A DNA stretch of 30,575 bases from Erythrobacter sp. Its GTDB lineage: Bacteria > Pseudomonadota > Alphaproteobacteria > Sphingomonadales > Sphingomonadaceae. The stretch is taken from the NCBI GenBank assembly GCA_002695185.1, contig NZOF01000011.1, positions 1 through 30,575 on the forward strand. Direction: 5' to 3'. The notes under the pieces were generated by a model. The model saw nothing but the letters and a program-made list of their open reading frames with translations, ran no database searches and was not told the origin of the DNA. The position numbers and the translations under genes are program-made. Positions 15,691-24,121 of this stretch are shown piece by piece (position 1 is the stretch's first letter; each line of letters opens with the position of its first letter).

Positions 15691-16719
15691 TCAGGCGGCC
15701 TCCGCTTCCTTGAACTTGGGCGTGTTGTTCATCTGGTCCATCTTCATTTCCAGATGCTCCAGCGACGTGGTGCGCGCATATTTCGGCGCCTTGTCGATGG
15801 CGCAGGTCGGGATGCATTCGATGACCGCGTCGTAATTGGGCTGGTGGAAGAAGACGAGCGACTGGCGGCGGCTGCCCACCCCCTTGTCGCGCGGCGGATT
15901 GACGACGCGGTGCATGGTCGACACCCATTCGTCATTGGTCCATTGCGCCATCAGGTCGCCCAGGTTGATGATGAACGCGCCCGGCACGATGGGCACCGCT
16001 TCCCAGCGGCCGTCGGCGGTCAGCACTTCCAGTCCGCCGGGCTTGTCCTCCGTCTTCAGGATGGTCAGGCCGCCATAATCGGTGTGCGCACCGGCGCGCA
16101 GCTGGCCATCCTCCAGCGCTTCGGGCTGGTCGGGATAGTTGCTGATGACCATGTTGGTGATGTGCCGGTCGATCTTGTCCGCGAACCAGTCGGGCGACAG
16201 GTTCAGCGCGCGGGCGCACAGTTCCATCAGCAGCGCGGCCAGCTTTTCCATCTCATGATAATAAGTGACGATGGCAGGCTGGAAGGCGGGCACGTCGGCA
16301 TCGGGCCAGATATTGGGATGGAAGATCCGGCGCGCGGTCGGCGTGGTGAAATAGGGGTCGCTTTCGTCCAGGTCGAAACGGCCGATATTATAATATTCGC
16401 GATGGTCGGGCTTGGCATCTTCCTCGCCGATGGTGCTGGCAAGGTTGCCGGTCTCTATCCCGAAATAGCCGCGATAGACGGCCGGGTCGGGCGAGCGATA
16501 TTTGCCCTTTTCCGGGCCCGACAGGTCGAACAGCGCCCGGCTGGCGGTGGCGGCGGCCTCGATCGCTTCGGCCGGGACACCATGGCCCGACACCACCAGA
16601 AAACCGATGCTGCGCGCAGCGGCGCCAACCTGTTCGGCCACGGCCTGTCGGTCCGCTTCGCTGCCCGTGCGCGCGGGGGTCAGGTCGATGATGGGAACCA
16701 CGCTACCGTCAAACTTCAT
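15691..16719 (-). CDS. 2-oxoglutarate/Fe(II) dioxygenase, isopenicillin N synthase family
   Basis: A 342-residue dioxygenase with VPIIDLTPAR at the N terminus, iron ligands His212 and Asp214 (AHTDYG) and His270 (HRVVN), and an Arg285-x-Ser287 anchor. It is clearly diverged from the following dioxygenase, so the pair is unlikely to be a recent duplication and may act on successive intermediates. The start at ATG 16719 is fixed by AGGAGG 5 nt upstream, spanning the permease stop 1 nt before. A longer upstream frame would overlap the permease by about 185 nt and was not used. The C terminus is charged and helical. Confidence 0.9.
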   Translation of the reverse strand: MKFDGSVVPIIDLTPARTGSEADRQAVAEQVGAAARSIGFLVVSGHGVPAEAIEAAATASRALFDLSGPEKGKYRSPDPAVYRGYFGIETGNLASTIGEEDAKPDHREYYNIGRFDLDESDPYFTTPTARRIFHPNIWPDADVPAFQPAIVTYYHEMEKLAALLMELCARALNLSPDWFADKIDRHITNMVISNYPDQPEALEDGQLRAGAHTDYGGLTILKTEDKPGGLEVLTADGRWEAVPIVPGAFIINLGDLMAQWTNDEWVSTMHRVVNPPRDKGVGSRRQSLVFFHQPNYDAVIECIPTCAIDKAPKYARTTSLEHLEMKMDQMNNTPKFKEAEAA

Positions 16720-16720
16720 T

Positions 16721-18115
16721 TCAGCCTCCTGCGTGGCCGGCATGGGGCGCCGGCATGCGATTGTTGTGGATGTCGGATTCCCCGGCGATGGCGCTGTTCG
16801 TTGCGCGCCCGGTGCCAAGGAAGATGTTGAGCAGGATCGCCGTGACAATGCCCAGCAGCACGCCGCTATGGGTGAAGGGCGCCAGCGCAGCCGGGGCCGC
16901 GGCAAAGAAACGGTCGGAAAAAGTGGGGATCAGGCCCATGCCCAGGCTGATCGCGACGACCAGCAGATCCTCCCGCGATCGGTCCAGCCCCGCCGCCGCG
17001 AGCGAACGGATGCCCGACGCCGCGACCATGCCGAACAGCACCAGCGCGGCCCCGCCCAGCACGCTGGGCGGCACGGCGGCGACCAGCGCGGACAGCCGGG
17101 GGAACAGCGCCAGCACCAGCATCATCGCGCCCGCGCCGATGCAGACGAAGCGGCTGCGCACCCCTGTCATGTTCACCAGCGCGATATTCTGGGCATAGGA
17201 TGTATAGGGAAAGCTGTTGAAAACGCCGCCGATGACCGCGCCCAGGCAATCGGCGCGCAGCCCGCGCGACAGGTCGCGCGTCGTCACCGGACGGTCGACC
17301 ATGTCGCCCATCATCGTCAGCATGCCGCTGGATTCCACCAGCGTGATCAGCAGCACCACCACCATCGATGCGATGGCCGCCGGGTCGAACAGGGGCAGGC
17401 CGAAATGGAAGGGCGTGACCAGTTGCAGCGGGGGTGCGGCGACGGCGCCGGAAAAATCCACCAGCCCCATGGCTGCCGCGACGGCATAGCCCGCCGCCAT
17501 GCCCATCAGGATCGCGCAATTGGCCAGAAAGCCGGTGCCCAGCCGCGTCACCAGCAGGATCACCGCAATGGTGCCGCCCGCCAGCAGCAGATGGACAGGC
17601 GCGCCATAGTCGGCGGCGCCCTGTCCGCCGGCGGCCCAGTCCACCGCCACGCCCATCAGCGACAGGCCGATCAGCAGCATGGCGGTGCCGGTGACGGTGG
17701 GGGTCAGCACCCGCCGCAGCCGTCCGACCAGCGGCACCAGCGGCAGGACGATCAGCCCGGCGGCGATGGCCGCGCCATAGACGCCCGGCAGGCCCAGTCC
17801 CGGCTGGCTGGCAATGGCGATGGCGGGCATCACGCCGACAAAGGTCACGCCCATGATGATGGGCAGGCGAATGCCCACGCCGCCCCGGCCCAGTCCAAGA
17901 CATTGCAGCAGCGTGACCAGCCCGCAGGCGAACAGGTCGGCGCTGACCAGATAGGCGGTGTCCTGCGCCGACAGGTGCAGCGCGGAAGCGACCAGCAGGG
18001 GCACGGTGATCGCCCCTGCATACATGGTCAGCACATGCTGGAAGGCCAGGGCCCCCAGCGCCCCCGCCGGCGGGACATGGTCCACCGGATGGGGCATGAC
18101 GCGATCAGAAGTCAT
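16721..18115 (-). CDS. NCS2-family purine (xanthine/urate) permease
   Basis: A 464-residue inner-membrane nucleobase-cation symporter with about 12-14 hydrophobic segments. NCS2 hallmarks are the TM1 Gln-His pair at 26-27 (FQHVLTMYAG), the substrate-binding Glu261 in TM8 (LVESSGML) and the signature NSFPYTSYAQNIALV at 300-314, whose QN pair marks the xanthine/urate branch rather than uracil carriers. It would bring a purine (xanthine, urate or a derivative) into the cytosol. The gene overlaps the receptor gene stop by 11 nt and runs into the dioxygenase genes, so uptake and first oxidation are coexpressed. The exact base cannot be told from sequence. Confidence 0.93.
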   Translation of the reverse strand: MTSDRVMPHPVDHVPPAGALGALAFQHVLTMYAGAITVPLLVASALHLSAQDTAYLVSADLFACGLVTLLQCLGLGRGGVGIRLPIIMGVTFVGVMPAIAIASQPGLGLPGVYGAAIAAGLIVLPLVPLVGRLRRVLTPTVTGTAMLLIGLSLMGVAVDWAAGGQGAADYGAPVHLLLAGGTIAVILLVTRLGTGFLANCAILMGMAAGYAVAAAMGLVDFSGAVAAPPLQLVTPFHFGLPLFDPAAIASMVVVLLITLVESSGMLTMMGDMVDRPVTTRDLSRGLRADCLGAVIGGVFNSFPYTSYAQNIALVNMTGVRSRFVCIGAGAMMLVLALFPRLSALVAAVPPSVLGGAALVLFGMVAASGIRSLAAAGLDRSREDLLVVAISLGMGLIPTFSDRFFAAAPAALAPFTHSGVLLGIVTAILLNIFLGTGRATNSAIAGESDIHNNRMPAPHAGHAGG

Positions 18116-20408
18116 ATTTCACCGATGCGATGACCTGACGCGGCGGGATGTACATGTCGCTGGTCGTGAAGCTGCCAAAGGGGTTGGAATAGCGCGAGGC
18201 GATCCCGTTCTTGTCGAAGATGTTCGACACGGTGACGCCCAGCGTCCAGCCGCTGTCCTGCGGGGTGAAGGCGAAATTGGCGTTCACCTGCGTATAGCCG
18301 GGCACCACGTCGCGGGCGCCGTCATTGAAGATGCGATACTGGAACTTGCCGCGATAGATGAGTTCCGCATGCGATTTGAGCGTGCCCAGCGAACCGATGT
18401 CCAGCGTGTGGGTCGCGCCGACCGCGCCCTGCCATTTGGGCAGTTTGGGCGGCACATTGCCGTTGGTGTTGCGGGTCTGCTGGGCCCGCAGCGCGATGGT
18501 ATAGGCATCGAAGGGGCCATAACCCAGCGCGGCGGCGGCCAGCGTGGCGGCATGGGCGCGGGACGGGTCCAGCGTGATATAATCGCCCACCAGTTCGCCA
18601 TCGAGATAGGTGACATTGCCGTCCAGCTTGAGCTTCCCGGTCAGTTCGACCGTGGCCTCCGCCTCTGCACCCCAGATCCGCGTCTTGGGCACGTTCGACA
18701 CGCCGCCCTGATAGGGGATCGGATCCTCCATCTGATATTGCAGATTTTTATAGTCATAGAAGAAGGCTGCGGTGTTCAGCGTCACCCGGCCGTCGGCAAA
18801 GCGGTTCTTCGCGCCGATCTCATAGGACCAGACATATTCCGGCTGATAGGTCAGCGGCACCAGCAACGGCGTGCTGTTGTTGCTGACGCCGCCGGGCTTA
18901 TACCCGCGCGAAATGCTGGCATAGACCATGTTGCGCGGAGTCAGTTCGAAATCGACCTCGCCCTTGCCGGTCAGCGCATTTTCACTGGTTTTCGCATGCA
19001 CGGTCGGCGCGAAAATATCGAACAGCGTGCTGTTGCTGCTGTTGAAATCGTCATGGGCGTAGCGCAGGCCCAGCGTCGCGCTGACCGTGTCGGCCAGCTT
19101 GTACTTGGCCTGGGCGAAACCGGCATAGCTATAACGTTTCTGCCGGCTGTTGAGCGCATAATCGAGATTATAGGGATAGTTGGCGAAGGTCAGCGGCAGG
19201 GTCAGATCATAGACCGGGTTCGCGTCCGTGCCGCGATATTCCAATATGTCCTGGCCCAGTTTCTGATAGAGGAAATAGGCGCCGACAATGTAGCTGAGCG
19301 GCCCTTCCCCGTTCGAGGTCAGGTTGAATTCCTGGCTGAAGGCGTCGACGCTGTTGTTCCAATAGGGCTGGGCGTCATAGGTGCCGGTCTGGGCATAGGT
19401 GGACCGGTCGACGTCGATCTGGTTGTGGTTGCGCGTCGTCTGGTAGGAACTGAGCGACTTGAGCGTCGCAAAGCCCATGTCATATTGCAGGTCGGCATAG
19501 GTCAGGAAGAAGTCGAGCTTGTATTTGTTCGCATAATCCTGGGAAATGCGGCGCGGATCGGTGTCGATATCGTCGACATTCTTCTGCGCGGCGCCATGTT
19601 CGTCGGCATTGAAATATTGCGCCGTCAACTGGGCGGAAAATGTGTCGGTCGGCGTCCACAGCAGCGATATCTTGGCGGAAATACGGTCGGCATCGTCCAG
19701 CCCGTAGCGGCCATAGGCCGGGCTGAGCCCGGTCTGGCGCGCGAAGCCCTTGTGATAATAGCGCTGCACGGTGCCGCGCACGGCCAGCGTGTCGCTGATC
19801 GGGACGTTCAGCGTCGCGGTGCCGCGCACCAGATCGTAATTGCCCAGTTCCAGCTGGGTCGATCCGCTGAGCGCCTGGGTGTCCGGCCTGGCGGTGATGG
19901 CGTTGATGATGCCGCCGGTCGCGCTCTGGCCGAAGACGGTGCCCTGCGGGCCGCGCAACACCTCTACCCGCTGAAGGTCCAGGAAATCCTGTTGCAGCGC
20001 ATAGGGGCTGACGACATAGACGCCATCGATGTGGAAGGAGGTGCCGGGCTGCGCGCTCAGATTGTCGGACGCTTCATAGCCCACGCCACGGATCGACACG
20101 ACCCGCACGAAGCTGCCGCTGTTGGCGATGGTCAGTCCCGGCACAAAGCCGTTCATGTCGATCAACTGGGTGATGTTGGACTGGGCCAGCGTATCGGCCG
20201 AAATCGCCGTGATCGCCAGCGGCGCGCGCTGAAGCGTGGTCTGCTGCTTTTCGCCGGTGACGATGATCTCACCCTCGGCATAGGCGCTATCCTCGGCCGC
20301 GCCCCCGGCGGCGGGTGCCTCTGCTGCATGGGCGGAGACCCCTGCGCCCAACAGGGCGGATATCATGGTGCTGGCCAGAAACGTCGATTTCGACCGCAGA
20401 TTCAACAT
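18105..20408 (-). CDS. TonB-dependent outer-membrane receptor
   Basis: A 767-residue receptor. It has a signal peptide ending near AHA (about residue 28), a TonB-box-like EGEIIVTGEK, a plug domain (about 60-180, with VSIRGVGY and VEVLRGPQGTVFGQSATGGIINAI), and a beta-barrel ending in the expected aromatic terminus (KYDF). It would import a ligand across the outer membrane using TonB energy. It belongs to the large sphingomonad family whose members often sit with catabolic operons. As first gene of the operon, directly followed by an NCS2 permease, it probably takes up a purine or a larger purine-containing compound (inference). The start has GGGGG about 8 nt upstream. The promoter region is shared with a divergent LysR gene. 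Confidence 0.95.
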   Translation of the reverse strand: MLNLRSKSTFLASTMISALLGAGVSAHAAEAPAAGGAAEDSAYAEGEIIVTGEKQQTTLQRAPLAITAISADTLAQSNITQLIDMNGFVPGLTIANSGSFVRVVSIRGVGYEASDNLSAQPGTSFHIDGVYVVSPYALQQDFLDLQRVEVLRGPQGTVFGQSATGGIINAITARPDTQALSGSTQLELGNYDLVRGTATLNVPISDTLAVRGTVQRYYHKGFARQTGLSPAYGRYGLDDADRISAKISLLWTPTDTFSAQLTAQYFNADEHGAAQKNVDDIDTDPRRISQDYANKYKLDFFLTYADLQYDMGFATLKSLSSYQTTRNHNQIDVDRSTYAQTGTYDAQPYWNNSVDAFSQEFNLTSNGEGPLSYIVGAYFLYQKLGQDILEYRGTDANPVYDLTLPLTFANYPYNLDYALNSRQKRYSYAGFAQAKYKLADTVSATLGLRYAHDDFNSSNSTLFDIFAPTVHAKTSENALTGKGEVDFELTPRNMVYASISRGYKPGGVSNNSTPLLVPLTYQPEYVWSYEIGAKNRFADGRVTLNTAAFFYDYKNLQYQMEDPIPYQGGVSNVPKTRIWGAEAEATVELTGKLKLDGNVTYLDGELVGDYITLDPSRAHAATLAAAALGYGPFDAYTIALRAQQTRNTNGNVPPKLPKWQGAVGATHTLDIGSLGTLKSHAELIYRGKFQYRIFNDGARDVVPGYTQVNANFAFTPQDSGWTLGVTVSNIFDKNGIASRYSNPFGSFTTSDMYIPPRQVIASVKYDF

Positions 20409-20465
20409 TCACATACCCCCTTTTCGACAGGACGACCGGCTGATCGCTCTTTGATTCGCCCTCTC

Positions 20466-20487
20466 GATTTTGCTGTTGCACAAAATC
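20466..20487. promoter_or_regulatory. Inverted repeat in the receptor/LysR intergenic region
   Basis: GATTTTG (20466-20472) and CAAAATC (20481-20487) are perfect 7-bp arms around an 8-nt spacer. The site lies 58 bp upstream of the receptor start and 85 bp upstream of the LysR start, where an operator or activator site for the receptor promoter would be expected. The sequence supports the repeat itself; its function is inferred. Confidence 0.4.
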
Positions 20488-20530
20488 TGCCATTGAAACC
20501 TGTGCTGATCCATCGCAGAATATCGCAAGC

Positions 20531-20553
20531 ACTGTTCGCATAATGAGAACAGT
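20531..20553. promoter_or_regulatory. LysR-type operator (ACTGTTC-N9-GAACAGT)
   Basis: Perfect 7-bp inverted arms ACTGTTC (20531-20537) and GAACAGT (20547-20553) enclose 9 nt. The inner TTC-N9-GAA fits the T-N11-A pattern of LysR-family binding sites. It lies 18 bp before the LysR start, close enough for autorepression, and it would also act on the divergent receptor operon. It is the strongest operator candidate in the window. Confidence 0.6.
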
Positions 20554-20571
20554 TCAGACGGAGACTTCCTC

Positions 20572-21483
20572 ATGCTTCTCAGCCGGGCCGCCCTGTATTT
20601 CGACGAAGTCGCCCGGCGGGGCGGGCTGCGCCGCGCGGCCGACGTGCTGCACATCGCCCCGTCGGCGGTCGACCGCCAGATCATCCAGTTGGAGGAGGAA
20701 ATGGGCACCCAGCTGTTCGAACGCACCCCCACCGGCATGCGCATGACGGCGGCGGGGGAATTGCTGATCGACGGGGTGCGCCGCTGGCGCCGCGATCTGC
20801 AACGCATCCGGTCGGAAATCGACAATCTGGTCGGGCTGCGCAGGGGCAGCGTCGTCATCGGGCTGGTCGAGGGCGCGACGGAATTCATCGCCGGGGCGGT
20901 CGCGTCCTTCCAGCAACGCTATCCCGCCATCCAGTTCCGCATGGAGGTGTTTGGCGCGCAGGGGGTGATCGATCAGGTGATGGCAGGCGACATCGATGTC
21001 GGCGTGACCTTCAACCCGCCCAATAATCCGGTGATCCGGCTTGACCGGACGATGATCTATCGACTGGGGCTGGTGGTGCATCCCGACCATCCGCTGGCCG
21101 GGCGCAAGGAAATATCGCTGGCCGAATGCGCCAGCCATCCGCTGATCGTGCCCAGCGAGACATTGTCGCTGCGCCGCGTGTTCGACATCGCCTGGGGGCG
21201 CCATGTCGGCGGCCCGCCCCGCGCCGTGGCGGAAGTCAGCAGCATCGGGCTGATCAAGTCGCTGGCAATCCGCGGCGCGGGGGTGGGGTTGCTGACCGCC
21301 TTCGACGCGATCAGCGAGATTCAGGCGGGCAGCCTGATCTTCGTCCCGTTGTCCGACGAACGGATCGACCTGTCCACGCTTTCTATCGTCAGCGCGTCGG
21401 GACGGACGCTATCAGTTCCTGCTTCCCTGCTGATTCAGCATCTGGCACAGATAATGGACCAGCAAGGTGTCCCTGTAATCTAG
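20572..21483 (+). CDS. LysR-family transcriptional regulator of the uptake/oxygenase operon
   Basis: A 303-residue LysR protein. The helix-turn-helix (LRRAADVLHIAPSAVDRQII, about residues 18-37, then LFERTPTGMRMTAAG) is very like that of the regulator at 1474, and the effector domain fills the rest. It is divergent from the TonB receptor operon across a 163-bp region with two perfect inverted repeats. GGAGA stands about 8 nt before the ATG. The stop codon TAG belongs to the terminal repeat of an IS remnant that begins at 21480, so the native C terminus may have differed by a few residues. The length is normal, so the protein is probably functional. Confidence 0.92.
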   Translation: MLLSRAALYFDEVARRGGLRRAADVLHIAPSAVDRQIIQLEEEMGTQLFERTPTGMRMTAAGELLIDGVRRWRRDLQRIRSEIDNLVGLRRGSVVIGLVEGATEFIAGAVASFQQRYPAIQFRMEVFGAQGVIDQVMAGDIDVGVTFNPPNNPVIRLDRTMIYRLGLVVHPDHPLAGRKEISLAECASHPLIVPSETLSLRRVFDIAWGRHVGGPPRAVAEVSSIGLIKSLAIRGAGVGLLTAFDAISEIQAGSLIFVPLSDERIDLSTLSIVSASGRTLSVPASLLIQHLAQIMDQQGVPVI

Positions 21484-21687
21484 GGTCAGAACCCATTGCT
21501 GTAATTAGATTTAGTTGATTCAGGCTCCGTGAGGAGACTGGATCTGAGCGATTGAACGCTCTTGGGAAAATACGGCTCAAGCCGCGCCATCTGCTCGTCC
21601 GTCAGCCAATACAGGTCCCTCAAATCCAATCTCCTCGCGGAGCATGAATCAGATCGAGCCGGTTATATCAATGGGTCCTGACCCTAG
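21480..21687. mobile_element. Palindromic IS5-family remnant (MITE-like)
   Basis: The element is bounded by CTAGGGTCAGAACCCATTG (21480-21498) and its inverse (21669-21687), with one mismatch in 19. A second pair of inverted segments (21516-21548 and 21619-21651) matches at 29 of 33 positions, so both ends look like the same transposase-proximal end of two related IS copies facing each other. The right half, read leftward from 21629, encodes LDLRDLYWLTDEQMARLEPY, the typical start of an IS5-type transposase, which runs out of the family after about 24 codons. No working transposase remains. The outermost CTAG at both ends may belong to the target duplication. Confidence 0.82.
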
Positions 21688-21814
21688 ATCCGCCGATCTG
21701 GACCGCAACCTGGGACATGGTGGTTGCAGCATAGCCATTTTCCAGAAAAATCTTCCTCGCATTTTGCAAGATCGCCCGCCGTCGTTCGATTTTCTTCTCT
21801 TCGCGGCTGCCCAC
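21668..21814 (-). pseudogene. tetR-family regulator, truncated by the IS remnant
   Basis: From a GTG at 21814 (AGGAAGAGGA just upstream) the frame reads VGSREEKKIERRRAILQNAR, then KIFLENGYAATTMSQVAVQI. This is the first part of a TetR/AcrR helix-turn-helix domain. After GGS at about residue 43 it enters the IS end and stops five codons later inside it. The effector-binding domain is missing. It lies 113 nt downstream of the ferredoxin reductase gene in the same orientation and may once have regulated that operon. Confidence 0.75.
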
Positions 21815-21927
21815 TAATTTCCTCTTCCTCACCAGAGCCGGTGCTTAGCCCAATAGTATCTCGCTTTCCTGATTGGATTAGCCTGAGCAAATCGCAAACT
21901 CCACGATCGAGGCACCGCCATCTGCTT

Positions 21928-23148
21928 TCAGGTGACATCCTTAAGCATCGTGGACGCGTCAGCCAGTTGCGTCGGATTCAGCACCGCTCCGGACAGCACA
22001 TGCGCGCGGCCCTGAACATAATCCTTGACCGCATTGACGCAATCGAGCGCGATCAGCTTGCCGTCCTTGAGGTAAAGTACAGAGAAGCTGCGGGTCGCCG
22101 GATCGCCGCGCAAAATCGTCTGGTCATGCCCGGTCGACAGTCCGACGGTCTGGAGCTTCAGATCATATTGGTTCGACCAGAACCAGGGCACAGCGTTATA
22201 GGCCTCTTCCATGCCCATAATATGGCCTACCGCGGTCTTCGCCTGATCGTTGGCGTTCTGGACCGATTCCAGCCGGATCTGCGCACCACGGGCGAAGCTG
22301 TTGGCATGCGCCGCGCAATCGCCCACCGCATAGATGTCGGGCAGGCTGGTGCGGCAATATTCGTCGACATCCACGCCATTGCCGCCGATGGCCCCCGCCG
22401 CGATCAGCGGGCCGGTTTCGGGGATGATGCCGATGCCGACGATCACCATGTCGGTTTCGATCCGCTCGCCATCGGCCATCTGCACGGCGGTCGCCTCGCC
22501 ATCCGTCACCTCGATGCAGTCCATCCGTGCGCCGGTGCGCAGGTCGACGCCATGGGCGCGATGTTCCGCCTCATAAAAGCGCGATAGATCTTCCCCCGCC
22601 ACGCGCGCCAGCACGCGATCAAGCGCTTCGAGCAGCACGACCTTCTTTCCGAATTTGGACAGCACGGCCGCCGCTTCAAGCCCGATATAGCCGCCGCCGA
22701 TCACAGTCACATGGTTGATCTGGTCGATCTTCGCCATCATCGCGTCGACATTGTCGCGGCGGCGCACGGCATGGACATTGGGCGCTTCGGCGCCATTGCA
22801 GGTCAACATGCGGGGAGAGCCGCCCGTGGCCCAGATCAGCTTGCCATAGCCTATTTCCGTGTCGCCTGCGGTCACAAATTTACCGACAGGATCAACGGCC
22901 TTCACGCGGCGGCCGAGCAGCATGTCGATCCCGCGCTCTTCCCAGAAGCTCGCCGGGCGGATCAGGATGCGATCAAAGCTCTTGTCGCCCGCGAAATATT
23001 CCTTGGACAGCGGAGGACGTTCATAGGGGGGATCCTTTTCGTCGCCGATCATGGCGACCGAGCCTTCGAAACCCAGTTGCCGCAGCGATATGGCCGCTTG
23101 CGCACCGGCATGGCCCGCACCCACGATCAGGACGTCATAACTACTCAT
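21928..23148 (-). CDS. Ferredoxin reductase (dicamba-demethylase reductase type)
   Basis: A 406-residue FAD/NAD-dependent reductase that passes electrons from NAD(P)H to a [2Fe-2S] ferredoxin. The FAD motif GAGHAG is at 10-15, the NAD motif GGGYIG at 151-156, and a late VGDCAAHAN segment and a C-terminal Reductase_C domain ([15 protein letters not shown]) follow. From memory it closely resembles the reductase that serves dicamba O-demethylase. The matching ferredoxin is encoded at 25128-25439 in the same operon. Its ATG overlaps the upstream nitrilase gene stop (ATGA). It is the last intact gene of the operon, and no terminal oxygenase lies beside it. Confidence 0.9.
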   Translation of the reverse strand: MSSYDVLIVGAGHAGAQAAISLRQLGFEGSVAMIGDEKDPPYERPPLSKEYFAGDKSFDRILIRPASFWEERGIDMLLGRRVKAVDPVGKFVTAGDTEIGYGKLIWATGGSPRMLTCNGAEAPNVHAVRRRDNVDAMMAKIDQINHVTVIGGGYIGLEAAAVLSKFGKKVVLLEALDRVLARVAGEDLSRFYEAEHRAHGVDLRTGARMDCIEVTDGEATAVQMADGERIETDMVIVGIGIIPETGPLIAAGAIGGNGVDVDEYCRTSLPDIYAVGDCAAHANSFARGAQIRLESVQNANDQAKTAVGHIMGMEEAYNAVPWFWSNQYDLKLQTVGLSTGHDQTILRGDPATRSFSVLYLKDGKLIALDCVNAVKDYVQGRAHVLSGAVLNPTQLADASTMLKDVT

Positions 23149-24113
23149 TCGAAAATCCCATCAAAAATCGGTTCTGGATAGCTGCTGTCCGCGCATTGCT
23201 GGCGGACTGCCGACATTGCCATGGCCCACTCAGCCGTTCGATCGGCGATCAGCAGCGGCACCTGCTGTTCGGGCCAGTGACGGAAGGGAAGAACCGTGCC
23301 ATCCCGGCGCCACAACTCGACCTGATCGAGCCGGACATCGGCTATCAGCCATTGCGGCCGGTTCAGGTCGCCAAATGCGAACACGCCATTGTCCGGCGTG
23401 ATGCCGTCAGGCGGCCCGTAAATGCCCGCCGAGCCGTGATTCTCGTCCAGCGAGGGCAACCAAGGCGCCTCACCGACCGTCGGCGCCTGAACCACATAGC
23501 ATTGATTTTCCAACGCCCGGGCCTGCGCACCGATACGCACGCGCCAAAAGCCCTGCATGCTGTCGGTCGCGGAAGGAACAAGGATGATTTGCGCACCCGC
23601 CTCTGCCTGCGCACGCGCGATCAGCGGAAATTCGGCATCATAGCAGATGGTTATCCCCACCCGTCCGACCGGTGTATCGATCACATGGATGGCCTCGCCA
23701 CCCCCTATGCCCCAGGTTTCCCGCTCGAATCGGGTCATGACGATCTTGTCCTGATGACCGGAACTGCCGTCCGGGCAAAAAAGGCGGGCACGGTTGACGA
23801 TCAATCCCCGATTATCCCGGCATGGGCGGCTGCCGCCCAGGATCGTCACCTCATAGTGAATGGCAAAATGGCGATGTAGTTCGTCGATCCGCTCCCCGAC
23901 CGCCATGACATGATGCAGCCAGGCCTGCAAATCCGCCGCAGCGTCAGGATCGCCGCCCGCCAATTCCATCGCAGCATATTCTGGGAAAAGCAGGAGTTGC
24001 GCACCCTGTTCCGCCGCTTCCCACACCCAGCGGCTGATCTTAATTTCCCAAGCGCCGTAGGTGAGTAGAAGCTCGATCGGATATTGCGCGGCGGCAATAC
24101 GGAAATCTGTCAT
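23145..24113 (-). CDS. Nitrilase-superfamily carbon-nitrogen hydrolase
   Basis: A 322-residue enzyme with the Glu-Lys-Cys triad at Glu45 (LLFPEYAAM), Lys123 ([11 protein letters not shown]) and Cys157 ([10 protein letters not shown]). This is the amidase/omega-amidase side of the superfamily rather than a true nitrilase, judging by the CYDAEFP box. It would hydrolyse an amide or carbamoyl C-N bond in the cytosol; the substrate is unknown. The gene follows the GNAT gene by 8 nt and overlaps the reductase gene by 4 nt, so it is part of the formaldehyde/ferredoxin operon. Cleavage of an N-acyl or amide product after demethylation is one possible role (inference). Confidence 0.9.
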   Translation of the reverse strand: MTDFRIAAAQYPIELLLTYGAWEIKISRWVWEAAEQGAQLLLFPEYAAMELAGGDPDAAADLQAWLHHVMAVGERIDELHRHFAIHYEVTILGGSRPCRDNRGLIVNRARLFCPDGSSGHQDKIVMTRFERETWGIGGGEAIHVIDTPVGRVGITICYDAEFPLIARAQAEAGAQIILVPSATDSMQGFWRVRIGAQARALENQCYVVQAPTVGEAPWLPSLDENHGSAGIYGPPDGITPDNGVFAFGDLNRPQWLIADVRLDQVELWRRDGTVLPFRHWPEQQVPLLIADRTAEWAMAMSAVRQQCADSSYPEPIFDGIFE

Positions 24114-24121
24114 TTGGACGC

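Noticed and set aside
16720..16905. Upstream extension of the dioxygenase that starts at 16719
   Set aside because: It would overlap the permease by about 185 nt, has no family sequence, and ignores the AGGAGG before ATG 16719.
17958..20543. Very long open frame on the + strand opposite the permease end and the TonB receptor
   Set aside because: It is antisense to a receptor with clear signal peptide, plug and barrel; its translation is low-complexity Arg/Gly/Ile-rich and is a by-product of GC-rich codon use.
21480..21687. REP-like or terminator hairpins formed by GGGTC/GACCC repeats
   Set aside because: They are explained as the terminal repeats of an IS5-type remnant with transposase sequence between them.
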